A DNA stretch of 34,985 nt from Volvariella volvacea V23 (lineage: Eukaryota > Basidiomycota > Agaricomycetes > Agaricales > Pluteaceae): the NCBI GenBank assembly GCA_000349905.1, contig KB722744.1, positions 633,091 through 668,075 on the forward strand, in the 5' to 3' direction. Below are positions 10,403-21,578 of the stretch, piece after piece. The notes under the pieces are model-generated. The model was not told where the DNA came from. It did not search any database and saw nothing but the letters and a program-made list of their open reading frames with translations. The translations under genes were made by a program, and so were the position numbers. Numbering within the stretch: the first letter of the stretch is position 1; every line of letters begins with the position of its first letter.

Positions 10403-12957
10403 ATGGGTAGGCGTCGCTCTCCCAATCCAAGTTTATCTGTCTATGCGCAAGGAGCACTTTCATCTCACGCGGATGCCATCGAATCCATCTATTCTCCCCA
10501 AACCCGTAATGATTTATCTGCATTGACAGTTATTACCACATGCAATTCCTCACCACGAACCAATCCCGACTCAGAAGCATTACATGACAATGGGGACGCC
10601 TATACCTCAGCGCCTTCTTCTGCTTATGTTTCAGCGCTGTCATCTCCCTACACTTCAGCGACTTCATCCCGTTCACCCCATTCACCCCCACCTGGCTACC
10701 AAGCAGCCGAAGATCGCTTACCACACTCGCACACCGTTAAGACAAGCCCAGGCCACCAACACCCCGGAAATGCTCCCCAGGACAATAGTTTCTTTTTGAA
10801 CTCACGCATTGACAACCGGCATGGCACCATTCAAGTCAACGCTTCATTGTCTGGTCCCGCCGTTGCATCTAGTGCGTTATCATATTCATTGACGAAATAT
10901 CTGCTGACTTTTGCTGTAGTCGTCGAAGTACTTCATAAATACATCTGTTCACGGGCCATGTTTGACGGTGATGATAGAGAAGATGCACCAAAAGTTCACC
11001 CGGACACCAGGAAATCCATAATCAGTGATATAAAACCCTGGGCCACCAGCCTAGAGTCGAAGGAAGGAATTCTTTGGCTGACTGGATCCGTTGGTATGGG
11101 GAAATCAGCTATAGCCCGTAAAGTTTGTGAGGACCTCCACAAACAGGATCCACGCCTCCTCATCGGGAGCTTTTTTTTCTGGAGGAACGACCCTGAACGC
11201 AATTCGATCAAAGCGTTCATTCCCACCATACTTTATCGACTATCAATGATCATGCCAGAAGTTGGCGGGCTGGTAGCACAGGCTATCGTCAGAAATCCCT
11301 CCATTATGAATTTCCCGCTCGAAACTCAATGGGTCACTTTGATCATTGAATCCCTTCGTCAAGTGTTCCCCAACGCTAGTATAGCTCAGCGGGCTCTGAT
11401 CGTTATTGATGGCCTAGATGAATGCCACCCCTTATCTCACCAACAACAAATCCTCCGACTGCTTCCTATGTTCTCTCTACATGGACTTGATCGATATGTC
11501 GCATTTTTAGTCGTCAGCCGTCCAGAGTCCCACATTCAATCTGAATTCAGCATACTTGTCCACGACCACCCATCACTATTCCGCACCCCGCATCTAGTCC
11601 TGTCCGAGACAGAGGAGTCACGGGAGGATATGCAACTCCTACTCAATTTGACTTTTAATGACATTCTTCGACGTCGTCCACAGATTGTAGGAGAGTGTCA
11701 GTGGCCACCAGAGAATGCCATCAAGGAAATTATCCAAGAAGCAAAGGGTCACTTTATTTATACAAGTACCATTGCTAAATGGTTACTGGAGGAAGATGGG
11801 CACCCTGTGCAAAGGCTTCAGGCAGTTATTAACTTTGCTTGCAGGCAACACGAAACACATGCCTTTGCTTCACTTGATGCTTTATATACCCTTATCCTCG
11901 AAACAGCATGCAACAAAGAGTCTGGAGAGCTTGTTCTTCCTTGCTTAGCCTTGTTTGCTTTTAGCCTTAATATGGTCTTTCAATTACCCCCACTTGTGTG
12001 GCTATGGGCAATGTTTGATGCAGAATCTACTACATTATGGCTAAGACCATATACTCTATTTATGCATCCTGCTACCTTGGGCAAATTTTTTCAGAAAGAT
12101 TGCAGCTACATCAGACTTTTACTTCAGCCCTTGCATTCAGTCCTCAAAGTGTCAGATGACAATCACCAGGAAATTGATATTTACCATATATCTTTCTTGG
12201 AATATATAGTTAATGAGCCAAGAAGTGGTGTCAATTGGTTGTGGAATAAAAAAGTACAGGGCTTTTTGTTAACTCAGGCCTTGTTATTGGACTATGAGCA
12301 ACTTGAGTGCAGTAGGGATAACTGGGCTGTAGGAACAGTGTGGCTCTGGCTTCCTTTTTTGAAAACTGGCATGGACATTGAAATTAGTCCAAGACTCATT
12401 AATGCTCTAGCTCAAACAAATGCAGCTAACTGGCTATATAAGCAATCACTACAGTACCCACCTATATTGCATTGGGTCACCAGAAGGCAATACTACCTCT
12501 TTTGCAAGTGGTTAAAATCTATTCCTCTTCCTAAAAAGAAAAAGGTAAAGCTTTAATATTCAATATTTATAGCCATGCTAACATCTTGTGTCTTTAGAAA
12601 AATATCATGCAAAAATTTCCCTCCAATTTACTTGTTAAAAGTGATATATACCAGTTGTGTTGGTTGTTATTCCAGGTTCCAATTTTTAAGGTTGGCTGGT
12701 CAGTGATATGGAATACATGCAAGTTCTGGTGGTTCTTGTTTTTGATTCCATTTAAGGTTTGGTGGTGGTCTTTATCTTGGATTCAAATGTTACCAAAGCT
12801 TCTATTTAAAGTTTGGTGGCAGTTATTACTTTGGGCTTGGGTGCTACTGAAGCTTTTATTCAAAATTTGGCACTGGACTTGGCATAATACTTGGTGGCTG
12901 CTGCACAAATTACTTAATATTTGGAGGTTTCTATCAACTCCTATAAATTTTCCATAG
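10403..12957 (+). CDS. NACHT-domain STAND NTPase with expanded Trp-rich repeat tail (NACHT-4)
   Basis: A three-exon gene of 817 residues: 10403-10871, 10920-12544 and 12598-12957. The first intron (48 nt, GTGCGT) is in frame, so an unspliced reading stays open, but its position and phase match the paralogs. Residues 1-156 are Ser/Pro-rich and contain IDNRHGTIQVNA (136-147). Walker A is GSVGMGKS (212-219) and Walker B LIVIDGLDEC. A longer, Trp-containing linker (VWLWAMFDAESTTLWL) sits in the C-terminal half. The last exon (119 residues, 19 Trp) consists largely of about 18-residue units starting FKVWW or FKIW and ending KLL. From about 11.9 kb to the end the coding sequence has no CpG, unlike its 5' half, yet stays open. 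ATP binding looks intact; membrane action of the tail is inference. Confidence 0.9.
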
Positions 12958-14201
12958 TTCTTTATTGGAATGTTTGCATATAAGTGACTTTTTGAATGGA
13001 TATGACTTGGTGTTATAGTGCATTTACTAAGCTTGGTGTTCACAATGATTTCAACCTATTTTCTTTATTTTGATTTGCTTTTAACTTAAACTCCTTTCTT
13101 TCTAAGTTGCTGCATTCTTGTCTTCTTCATCTACCACAGTACTATTATTAGCTACATTTACATGTTTTGTCTATCATTTAGTACTGCTTATGCATTTTAG
13201 TAGTTATAAGCTTACATTGTTACTTAATACTACATCTTGCAGTATATAAGCTCTTGTCTTCATATATTTTAATTCTTAGTTCAGTTTCTTAATTTTCTTC
13301 TGCAATAGCTAGCACTAATATATTACATCTCTCTTGCTCTTACAGCTGATGTGACCTATATATATATAGCCAATAGAATATCTCAACCTCACCTCATTCA
13401 ACATCTAAGAACAGGACTTTACATGCTTGACTAGAAGTTGTCACAGTTTTTTCATATGTAGACATTTAACTTCGAGTTTATACCTTTTATCTTATCTTAT
13501 CAGATTAGATATGCATCTTATCATGTTCACTTTTAGTAATACTCCTTTTAAATCAGTTTTCCAAAGTTATTCCATCCACATATCACATACCAATCTCACT
13601 TTTGATTCTAATCAATCTAGATTGATTCTGTAATCCAAATGGGACAAGCCAATGATCCACCACATGTACTCTGGCCCAGACTGACATCTGGATCAGAGTA
13701 ATGTGTAATTATGTACTTGGCATGCACTCAGCAGTAGTGGCTAGGTACTATATAGTATTACAAATAAGGTTCTACCAGAATGTATTTAAGTAGGACCATC
13801 TGAGGCATTGCTTCTCAGATTGAATAACATCTCTTACTGCTCTCCAGTCACTTTTGAGACTCTCCCACTTCGACTCCCCTGCTCTAAACAAGTACAAACA
13901 AAGGGTAAGTCTTAGATTTGTGATAGAAGTTTAGAGAATTTAAGGTGTACTATAACACTTAGCCACATTTACTAGACATAACACAATGTGTAAGTTATAC
14001 TGTTAGTGGTTGCTGAAAAAGGTGTTGTAAAATGTATTTGGTCATTATGGTTGTAATTCTGGTCAGGGTGTGAACTGGTTCTATTATACTATAGAGACAA
14101 AACTGTGAAAATGCATATATTCCTAACCTAGTGCACACCCAGAAGGGAAACCACAATACTCAATCACTGTCATCACCCACCTATTGGCAGAAACCACCAA
14201 T
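11901..14201. other. AT-rich, CpG-depleted block A
   Basis: By eye I find only two CpG dinucleotides in this 2.3-kb stretch (13473 and 13871), while TpG and CpA remain common. The block covers the 3' half of NACHT-4, 1.2 kb of non-coding AT-rich sequence with an LTR-like repeat, and ends at the last MRE11 exon. The pattern fits long-term CpG methylation and deamination. Apart from the repeat at 13438-13818 I recognise no gene in 12958-14159. Confidence 0.8.
13438..13818 (+). repeat. LTR-like dispersed repeat, copy A
   Basis: This segment aligns over about 380 bp with 34034-34391 in the same orientation. Shared landmarks are TTTTATCTTATCTTATCAG, TTTTCCAAAGTTRTTCCAT, GGACAAGC, GGTACTATATAGTATTACA and, near the end, TCTGAGGCATTGCTTCTCAG (TCTGAGGCATAGCTCCTCAG in copy B). 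A TATA-like AT tract just before the last landmark suggests the promoter and R region of a solo LTR, but I could not define TG...CA ends or a target-site duplication. Confidence 0.6.
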
Positions 14202-17200
14202 CGTCAGCACACCAACTCTTCAAGCATCCCAAAGACTTATACACTTACCACGAGACGTGCCCTTGCCCTCGACGCAGCGGCCCTAGCCGTCCTCTGTGTC
14301 CCTGTAGCAGACGCAAACGACAACTGAGTTTGCCTTGGCGCGGCGGCAGTCCTACTACTAGATGCCGCTGGAGTCTTCCCTCTCGGTGCTGGAGTCTTCC
14401 GCGTTGTCGCTGGTTGGCTGCTGCTAATGTCATGAGGTTCAGGATGCAGATAGACGCCCAAGAGACCACAATGACGCGTACCTCAACACAGCAGCTCTGC
14501 TGGTTTTCTTGACGGGCTGAGGAACAGGTTCAGGTTCGAACTCATCTTCATCCCTTCCTCCTGCGCCAGCATCATCATCATCGTCGTCATCGTCGTCACT
14601 GACGTCGGGTATCTCAATAATCTCATCTTCGTCGTCGCTCTGTGAACACAAACACCACCTTAGCCGTAGTTAGATGCAAGGAGAAGCAACTCACCTCGAC
14701 AACTTTCTTCTTCCCCCTCCCTTTCGCAGCAGTCGTCTTCCCCCTCGTACTCGTGCTCGTCCCAGCAGCAGCCGCACCTCTTCCCCTCCCCCTCCCTCTC
14801 GTTCCCGTTCCGGTTGTCTTCGTCGCTGTCGTAGCAGCAGCCTTCTTCCCGCCCCGTGCAGTCGCAGTCGTCCCAGCCGCCGCTGCACCGCGTCTTTTCG
14901 ACGTAGTCGCTGCAGGTGCAACGTACTCGTCCGAATCTACGACTTCCAAGTCTGATCCAGCGCCATTGCCGACTCCGATGCCACCAGTGTCGATGTCCAT
15001 CATCATCGAGTCGTCGGATTCGGGCTCTTGTGCTGCTGGTGCCTTGCCTTTTCCTTTACCCTATACGTGGATAATTCACTTGTGCGCATATAAGGGGGGT
15101 TGAGAAGGACGAGCGCTTACCTTGGATGTGTTGCCTGTTTTTTGTCTCTCGAGGTATTCCTTTTCGTGTTGCTCCTTTGCTTTTGCGAGCTAGAAGTCGT
15201 GGAAGCTTTAGTAGATGGATTAACGTCAAACTTGAACGAAACCCCCACCAACTGCTCCACCTCTTCATCATTGATATCATCCTGACTATCCGCCTTGACG
15301 CCATCCAACAATGACTTCAACGCAGCAGTAACGTGCCTACAACCCCACATTAGCACATCGCCAACACAAAGCACAAAGAAAAAACCCACGTCTCAATCGC
15401 ATGCCCATCATCCTTCTCCACAAACATCTGTATCGCATCCGACATCCCCGCCTCGCCCAACAACTGCAGCTCCTGCGCCTGCAAATACTCCTTCACCAGC
15501 GTCCCCACCCTCACCTTGGCCAGCCTCTCCGAAATCGGCAGCCCCTCATCGTCCACCTCGCCAATCAAACTCGAGTCCGGCTGGTCAATCTGCACCTTCC
15601 CCGCCCTCCCGCCCCCACTCCCGACACCGTCGACGCCCGCAGCAGCAGCGACAGCACTGGCGAGCCGCTTGGAGCGGTGCAGGACGAGGACGTCGCGCGG
15701 GTTCGCGACGCGGCCTTGGAACTCTTGGCCGAACCGGACAGGGTTGAACATCTCCGTCACGCCCGTCGTTTCGACCTTGAGCCGGACGAGGGGGAGCATT
15801 TCCGGGAGCGGGTCGTCGCCGTCTTGTTGTGTGCGGTCGTTGCGTTCTTGCCATTCTTTGTGTGCTTTGTCGATGAGGGCGTTGACCTGGGATGCAAAGT
15901 AGTGTGGGCACGTGCGTGGTAACGAAAACGGATACAGAAGGTGGGCGTACCTTGGCTTTGAGGTATTTGGATATCTTGTGTTGGTCGGTGATGTCTAATC
16001 CGTCCTTGTCCGCCACTTCGCTTAGGACTATGCTCTCGAGCACAAATGGTCGGACAGTACGCAGGGGTATCGGTGTTAGCTGAAACTCTTTGCCTTGGAT
16101 CTCGAGTAAAGCCACGTGTCTAGACGAGCAGGTCAGACAAAGTACGCATGAAAAATGGGACATACTTTTCAATTGACTCTCCGTCTGCTAATGATGTAGC
16201 GACCGATGAGCCAGGCTGCGTAATGTAGTATTTCTTCCCCGCAACGGATTCTGGGGTAATCCTGCAATCGTGTTCGTGTCCCCAAACGACTAGATCGATG
16301 CTGTCGTCGAACATTCCCTCTGGCACCGAATCGTGCACTCCATGCTTAACTCTACCATCACGGGCACTCAGCTACCGCGAATGACATGTAACACGAGGAG
16401 AAACGCACCTATTTTGATGTAAAAGTAGTATATTAAACCATGAATCTTTATCTCTAGGCATGAACATGCGCACTCTGTTGCTCCGCAATTCGAAATGCAT
16501 CCTCTGATCTTTCACATTTCCTACCCCATACATCCCAAGCTTCGTGTTGCCCTTTCGTAGTAGAACTGGTCGTATTGCGATGCCAGTTGTAGCGGCTTCC
16601 GCATCGGATATGGGAAGGTCGATTTTGCCCATGTAATTAATCAGTCCTGAAACTGAAAGAACATCGAGGGCACAAAGAGCCCCTGACTGGAGCAAAATGA
16701 ATGGAGTGTGAGTGTGATGCGAAAAGGGACATACCGCGCCTGCGCCCTGTGGGTCATCGTGGTTGCCGTGTATTGAGAACACGGGAATGGCAATGTTGAG
16801 GTTGGGGTCTTCGTAGTTGACAGCGGGGAACCTAGAAAGATCGGGCATTGGTCAATTTATTGAGCGCAAAAGAATGACGCGAGTCACGCACGAAAAACCA
16901 GCAGCCTTTCCTTCGTCCGGATCGCTCAGCAACTCGACCTGAATTGGTTTATCACCAAGGGTATACTCGCGAAGCAACGCCATGGTCTGGTATAGACATT
17001 CTCTTGATGGCTTGTTTTCGTGGAATAGATCCCCTGCGAGGAGTATAAAGTCTACCTGCACGAGTCTACATCAAGTAGCCACTGGAGAAAGGAGTACCGA
17101 AAACGTACGTCGTGTTTGACTGCGAGTTGTAGAATTTCACGGAAGGTATTGATGGAGTCTTGACCGCGTATTGGATCTCGCTCATTGTAGCCAATATGAT

Positions 17201-17355
17201 TGTCGGTCGCGAGCATGATCTTGATGGTGTCGGAGGAGACTGGCGTGTATTTCGGGACTCATTAGCGCTCAGGAGCAAGTAGTTGAACAAGGGACGAACG
17301 GACAAGGATTTGAGATCCCTGGAGGCGGAGTGCCCTGGTCGGAGTCTTGGGACAT
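14160..17355 (-). CDS. MRE11: MRE11 double-strand break repair nuclease, 14 exons
   Basis: MRE11, the Mn-dependent nuclease of the MRE11-RAD50-NBS1 complex in the nucleus. The phase-consistent model has exons 17304-17355, 17109-17257, 16892-17055, 16735-16831, 16409-16686, 16166-16351, 15951-16119, 15390-15886, 15225-15336, 15121-15189, 14695-15060, 14482-14639, 14249-14423 and 14160-14180, giving 830 residues. Phosphoesterase motifs are ATDNHIGY (Asp36/His38), LAGDLFHEN (Asp76), HGNHDDP (143-149), LLLHQNR and WGHEHD; a capping-domain segment [18 protein letters not shown] follows. The tail has an RGRGRGRG (GAR-like) motif, a run of nine Asp and ends VGDDSD. A 35-nt intron (15190-15224, GTTAAT donor) is needed to keep the [16 protein letters not shown] frame. 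The 14-exon count and the first short exon are the least certain parts; identity is certain. Confidence 0.95.
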
Positions 17356-17829
17356 GGTGTCGTGTCGAATCTGCGGGTTGGCCGAGGTTCACGTCGCGGG
17401 TTGGTAAATGACTGTGGGCGCGGGCGCGTCGTGCAGTGTCACAAGATCACTTCTGTGACACTTGCCTTTTATAGCCCAGACTAGGCGCGACCCCCTTGTA
17501 CCATTTCTCCGATGCTTGACCAGAGGCGCTTATATTGCTTGGCAATGCTTGCATCAGAACTACTTTCACCATCACGACCTGGTTGCTAAACCGCCCTACT
17601 TCAACAGCTCCTACTTTTTCATGAACTTATCTGAAAGTTTGGGATGAGTGTGTTGCCACCATTGTTTCATTATTGGTGCTCGGAGGCATTAATTACACCT
17701 GCCCCGTACCACCATAAGTTAGAACACTTTTATTCGACCTACAATCGGCACATTCTGTGATCCACCGACATCTCATGCGCAGAGCGCCCACGGAAGCTCA
17801 TTTGCAATCCTCCCATATTCAACTTGCAG
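17356..17829. other. Divergent intergenic between MRE11 and NACHT-3
   Basis: Shared upstream region of two divergently transcribed genes. A second possible NACHT-3 ATG at 17775 opens a different frame starting with an Arg-rich MRRAPTEAH that stops after 24 codons; it resembles the start of the paralogs and may be a frameshifted former N-terminus. No other gene seen. Confidence 0.45.
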
Positions 17830-19765
17830 ATGATGGACTTACTACGTGAAACTAGTACCGGGTCGCCACTGCCGAAAGATGGATGTCGAACGAACTTGAC
17901 CGTCCAACACACCCACAGTCCCATCCGGGATGCTCATGTGCTGTCACAGGCAACTATTGATAATCGAAATGGCACCATCCAGGTCAATGCGTCGTTTTCT
18001 GCATTAGCAAGTGGTATGTTTCCTGTGTGCTTCTGTCGACTGTCTACTCATTTTATTAGCTGTTGATCTATTGCACCCATATATTTGTACTCAAGCAATG
18101 TTCAATGGCGATGATCGCGATGACGCGCCAAAATGCCACCCCGAGACTAGAAAATCTATCGTTGGCGACATTGAACCCTGGGCTATTGGTATGGACTTGG
18201 AAACGGGTATCCTCTGGCTCAAGGGGCCAGTCGGAACGGGGAAATCAGCAATTGCTCGGAAAGTCTGCGAGGACTTGCACAAACAGAATCCTCGCTCACT
18301 CGTCGGCAGCTTCTTTTTTTGGAGAAATGATGGCAATCGCAACTCGCTGAAAGCATTTGTACCAACTATAGCCTATCGTCTCTCGATAGTTGTCCCCAAG
18401 ATTGGCGAACTAATTCGCACCGCCCTTGTCAATGACCCATCCATCCTCAATCATGCACTAGAGGAACAATGGGACGCTTTGATTATCAAACCCCTCCTCG
18501 AGACCCTGCCCAAAATCGATTTCGCCCAACGCTCCTTGATTGTCGTTGACAGTTTGGACGAATGCGAGCCGCATCCTAGCCAGCTCCGACTACTTCGCCT
18601 TCTTCCTACACTCGAACAACACGGCCTTCATCACAAGATTGCCGTCTTGATCGCTAGTCGCCCAGGGTCGCGTATCCAATCCGAATTCGACATTCTCACT
18701 CTTGCTCGCCCGTCGCTATTCCGACTTCCACACCTCATGCTATCAGAGACAGAGGAATCGCGGGAGGACATGCGGTTGATACTCACCACAAGTTTTAGTC
18801 GACGTCGTCGCCAAATTATTGGAGACTGCCAATGGTCGCCGGATGGAACCATTGACCGCATCATCGACGTTGCAAACGGCCAGTTCATTTACGTCCTCAC
18901 TATTGTCCGGTGGCTATCAGATGAGGACGGACACCCGGTTCATAGACTGGAGGCAATATTCAGGGCCTACGACGACCAACGAGCGCGTGCATTTGCACCA
19001 CTAGATCACTTATATACCCTCATATCGGAGGCCGCGCGCAAGAAGGAAGCTGGGGAGCTCGTCCTTCCCTGCTTGTCTCTCTTGACTTTCTCCGGAAGGC
19101 GACCTGGCGAATTTTGGCACCAAGGATCCCCTATTACGCTCAGTCAAATTCTTCAGAAGGATTACGGCTACATACGATTGATACTCCAACCTCTTCATTC
19201 CGTTCTGAGAGTTCCAGATCAGGATTCGGCTTCCATCGAGATCTACCACAGGTCCTTTTCAGAATATTTACACGATCAGTCGCGAAGTAATATGCACTGG
19301 GTAGGAGAACCGAAGGTAGTGAGCCTGTTATTAGCTCGAACGCTTGCGTTGGATTACAAGCACTTTGGATTCACAATTGAGGACCAGAACCTGGGGATGA
19401 TTTGGCTCGCTCTGCCTTTGACGAGTATCGAAATGACATCAGACCTTGTTGCCTCCCTTGCTGCAACACATGCCGCCGAATGGGTGCATGAGTGTCTAAA
19501 GCATGGGGAGCTCGAGCTACGACCAAGTTATTTTCAGGGACAATACAGGCACTTCTGCGATTGGTTGGCATCCTGTCCCCTTCCTCTGAGGAAAAAGGTA
19601 AGGTAGACATTTGGAAGAGATCTAGTATCGTCTTGCTGATGCACTGATACACTAACTCTGTAGGGCCGCATTCTGCGCAACTTTCGACCAGATTTCCACG
19701 AACGTAGGCAGCGAAAATGGATGTGGACGCTTTGGGTTTGGTGGTTCCTGCTATGGGATCCTTGA
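17830..19765 (+). CDS. NACHT-domain STAND NTPase with Trp-rich tail, short N-terminus (NACHT-3)
   Basis: Three exons, 17830-18013, 18060-19597 and 19664-19765, encode 607 residues, with the same intron positions and phases (1 and 0) as the paralogs. The N-terminus is only about 61 residues but keeps IDNRNGTIQVNA (43-54). Walker A is GPVGTGKS (117-124) and Walker B LIVVDSLDEC (about 221-230). The last exon reads GRILRNFRPDFHERRQ and then KWMWTLWVWWFLLWDP as the very C-terminus: a basic stretch followed by a Trp-rich hydrophobic end. The start at 17830 is the first in-frame ATG after an upstream stop. The gene ends 213 bp before the transporter start on the same strand. P-loop and Walker B look functional; the role as NLR-like sensor is inferred. 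Confidence 0.9.
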
Positions 19766-19978
19766 TGTAGCCCAGGGAGTGGTACTTGTAGTATGTACAA
19801 CGATGAAAAACACTGTACCTTGTTTCGCGGAAATTATCAATTGAACGGGTGAATTCTCTGCAAACTGGAGAGTCTTGCAGTTCTTCCGCCAAGCTCAGCC
19901 AAAGTCTAATAAACATGCAATCGGTGCCTTCCTTTTTCGGTCCAGTATTCGGATAGCCACTCTGCCAGTAATTGAACC

Positions 19979-21578
19979 ATGCATGTTGAAGGTGGAAAAA
20001 GCTCGGCAACTCTAGTTGTAAGTATTCCCTTGAATTGAATATCTGCTATGCTATTGCTATTCAAAGGGCGGTACGCTCATCTGCACATGTGGCACTGACT
20101 TGTGCTGCTAGGCCCTTACTATCGTTTTCTACATTTCCGTATCGCAATCCGTAAGAAACCACTGGAGACGTCGTTCGATTCTACTAAACTGGGTAGCTAG
20201 ATGGTAATGGCGTGCGTATGCGCTTCATTGGCTCAGAAAATCACGCCTCGATAACACCCGCGCAGAAATAAATGGGTACTGGACACCACGTCCTCGCCAC
20301 TCTTTTTCCTTTGGACGCAACTCCTCGTCGCCATCATTCTCTTCAAATTATGCGATTATCTCGGTTCACTCCCTGACCGGCTCAGACTGGACCTCAGAGT
20401 ATGTAGGGCACTCATGCCGCTTGTCGGTCTCAATGTTCTCAGTCTCGTGTGCGTTTGCTCTTTGTTCTCTTGTCGTCTTCAGTCTCACATTGTTTAATAA
20501 CGACTACGGTCGATAGGCTTAGCAACTACACTCTCGCTCATGTCGACGCATCGTTCTACCAGATCGCAAGAGGTCTCGTCCTACCTTTCACCGTCTTAAC
20601 CACAAGCATCCACCTCCACTCTCATCCTTCCCTCTTCGTCCTCTTTTCCTGCGCCATCATTACGCTAGGTTTTTTTGTTGGCGTGCTCCTAGACGGATCA
20701 CCTCTTTCAATAACGGGTGTAGTCTTTGGCGTGGTCAGCTCTCTTCTCACGGCCGTACAGTCTACATCTATTAAGAAGGCGCTTGGGGTTGTAAACGGAA
20801 GCGCGCTGATGTTGTCTTGGTATACAAACGCATTGAGCGCTATTGTGCTTATCCCGGTCATCATTTTACTTGGCGAAGGGCCCAAGGTCATGGATCTTCT
20901 ATGGATTCCTGCTCTTGGAGAAGCTGCTATCGCCTTCGATACTCAGCAACTTCGCACTCTGCCTGTTTCAATTACGAGCAATCCTATATTCACCTTTGTG
21001 ACTGGTTCGATTATAACTGTACGTTCTCCCTGTCTTATCGTGGTGCATAGACACCCTTTTGTCGTGCTCACTCCTGAATAGGGTACGCTCGGGTTTTTGA
21101 TGAGCATATCCTGCCTTCTATCGATAAAGGTCACCTCTCCTATTACCCATATGATATCTTCAGCCATGCGTGGCGTCCTTGGCTCGTTCCTAGGGGTCTG
21201 GTTGTTCAACGATATCATGACTGTGTGAGTATTGCCTTCTCTTGTCGGCTTCTCATGCAATGTGCTTAACGGGCTGATCCACGCAGTGGTCGGGCATCGT
21301 CGATTGCTATAATCCTTTTGGGGTCAATTCTTTATACCTATTGGAAGCATAAAGAGAACCAAGCTCCTACAACTCGCGAGTCTAGCACAGCCTTATCCCC
21401 ATTGAGCATTAATCAGCCCATACCAACGAAAGCAGAGGAAGAAGAAGAACGGGAGGAATGCTTGGGGAGCGAGGAAAAGATCTCGTTAGAGGATCTCGTT
21501 TGTGGTTGTAGCTCCTCAATGTTGGACGACGGTTTAGATATAGAGGCTGGCCTCTATGAGCACAGGAAGCACCCCTAA
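19979..21578 (+). CDS. Nucleotide-sugar transporter, SLC35C / GDP-fucose transporter-like
   Basis: A multispanning Golgi-type transporter of the triose-phosphate/nucleotide-sugar transporter family, closest in my reading to SLC35C. Seven exons in consistent phase (19979-20017, 20112-20150, 20201-20211, 20266-20448, 20517-21018, 21082-21224, 21287-21578) give 402 residues. Diagnostic segments are ANKWVLDTTSSPLFFLWTQ, SNYTLAHVDASFYQIARGL, SIKVTSPITHMISSAMRGV and GSILYTYWKHKE. Several strongly hydrophobic helices alternate with short loops, and the cytosolic tail is acidic (EEEEEREE). Exon 3 is only 11 nt and codes for MVM plus two bases. It probably carries a nucleotide sugar from cytosol into the Golgi lumen in exchange for the nucleoside monophosphate; GDP-fucose as substrate is inferred from similarity only. 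A decayed copy lies at 24.3-25.3 kb. Confidence 0.88.

Noticed and set aside
14623..15103. Long plus-strand ORFs rich in Val/Pro opposite MRE11
   Set aside because: They mirror the low-complexity Thr/Ala/Gly/Arg tail of MRE11 on the other strand and carry no family features.
3868..19765. WD40, ankyrin or TPR repeats expected downstream of NACHT domains
   Set aside because: The genes end with the short last exon and the following sequence contains no GHxxxVxxVxFSxDG-type or other repeat units.
19371..20009. A 212-codon minus-strand ORF overlapping the NACHT-3 3' end and the transporter 5' end
   Set aside because: Its first part looks protein-like, but it is antisense to two well-supported plus-strand exons, has no ATG at its start and no recognised family; I treat it as a chance or mirror ORF.
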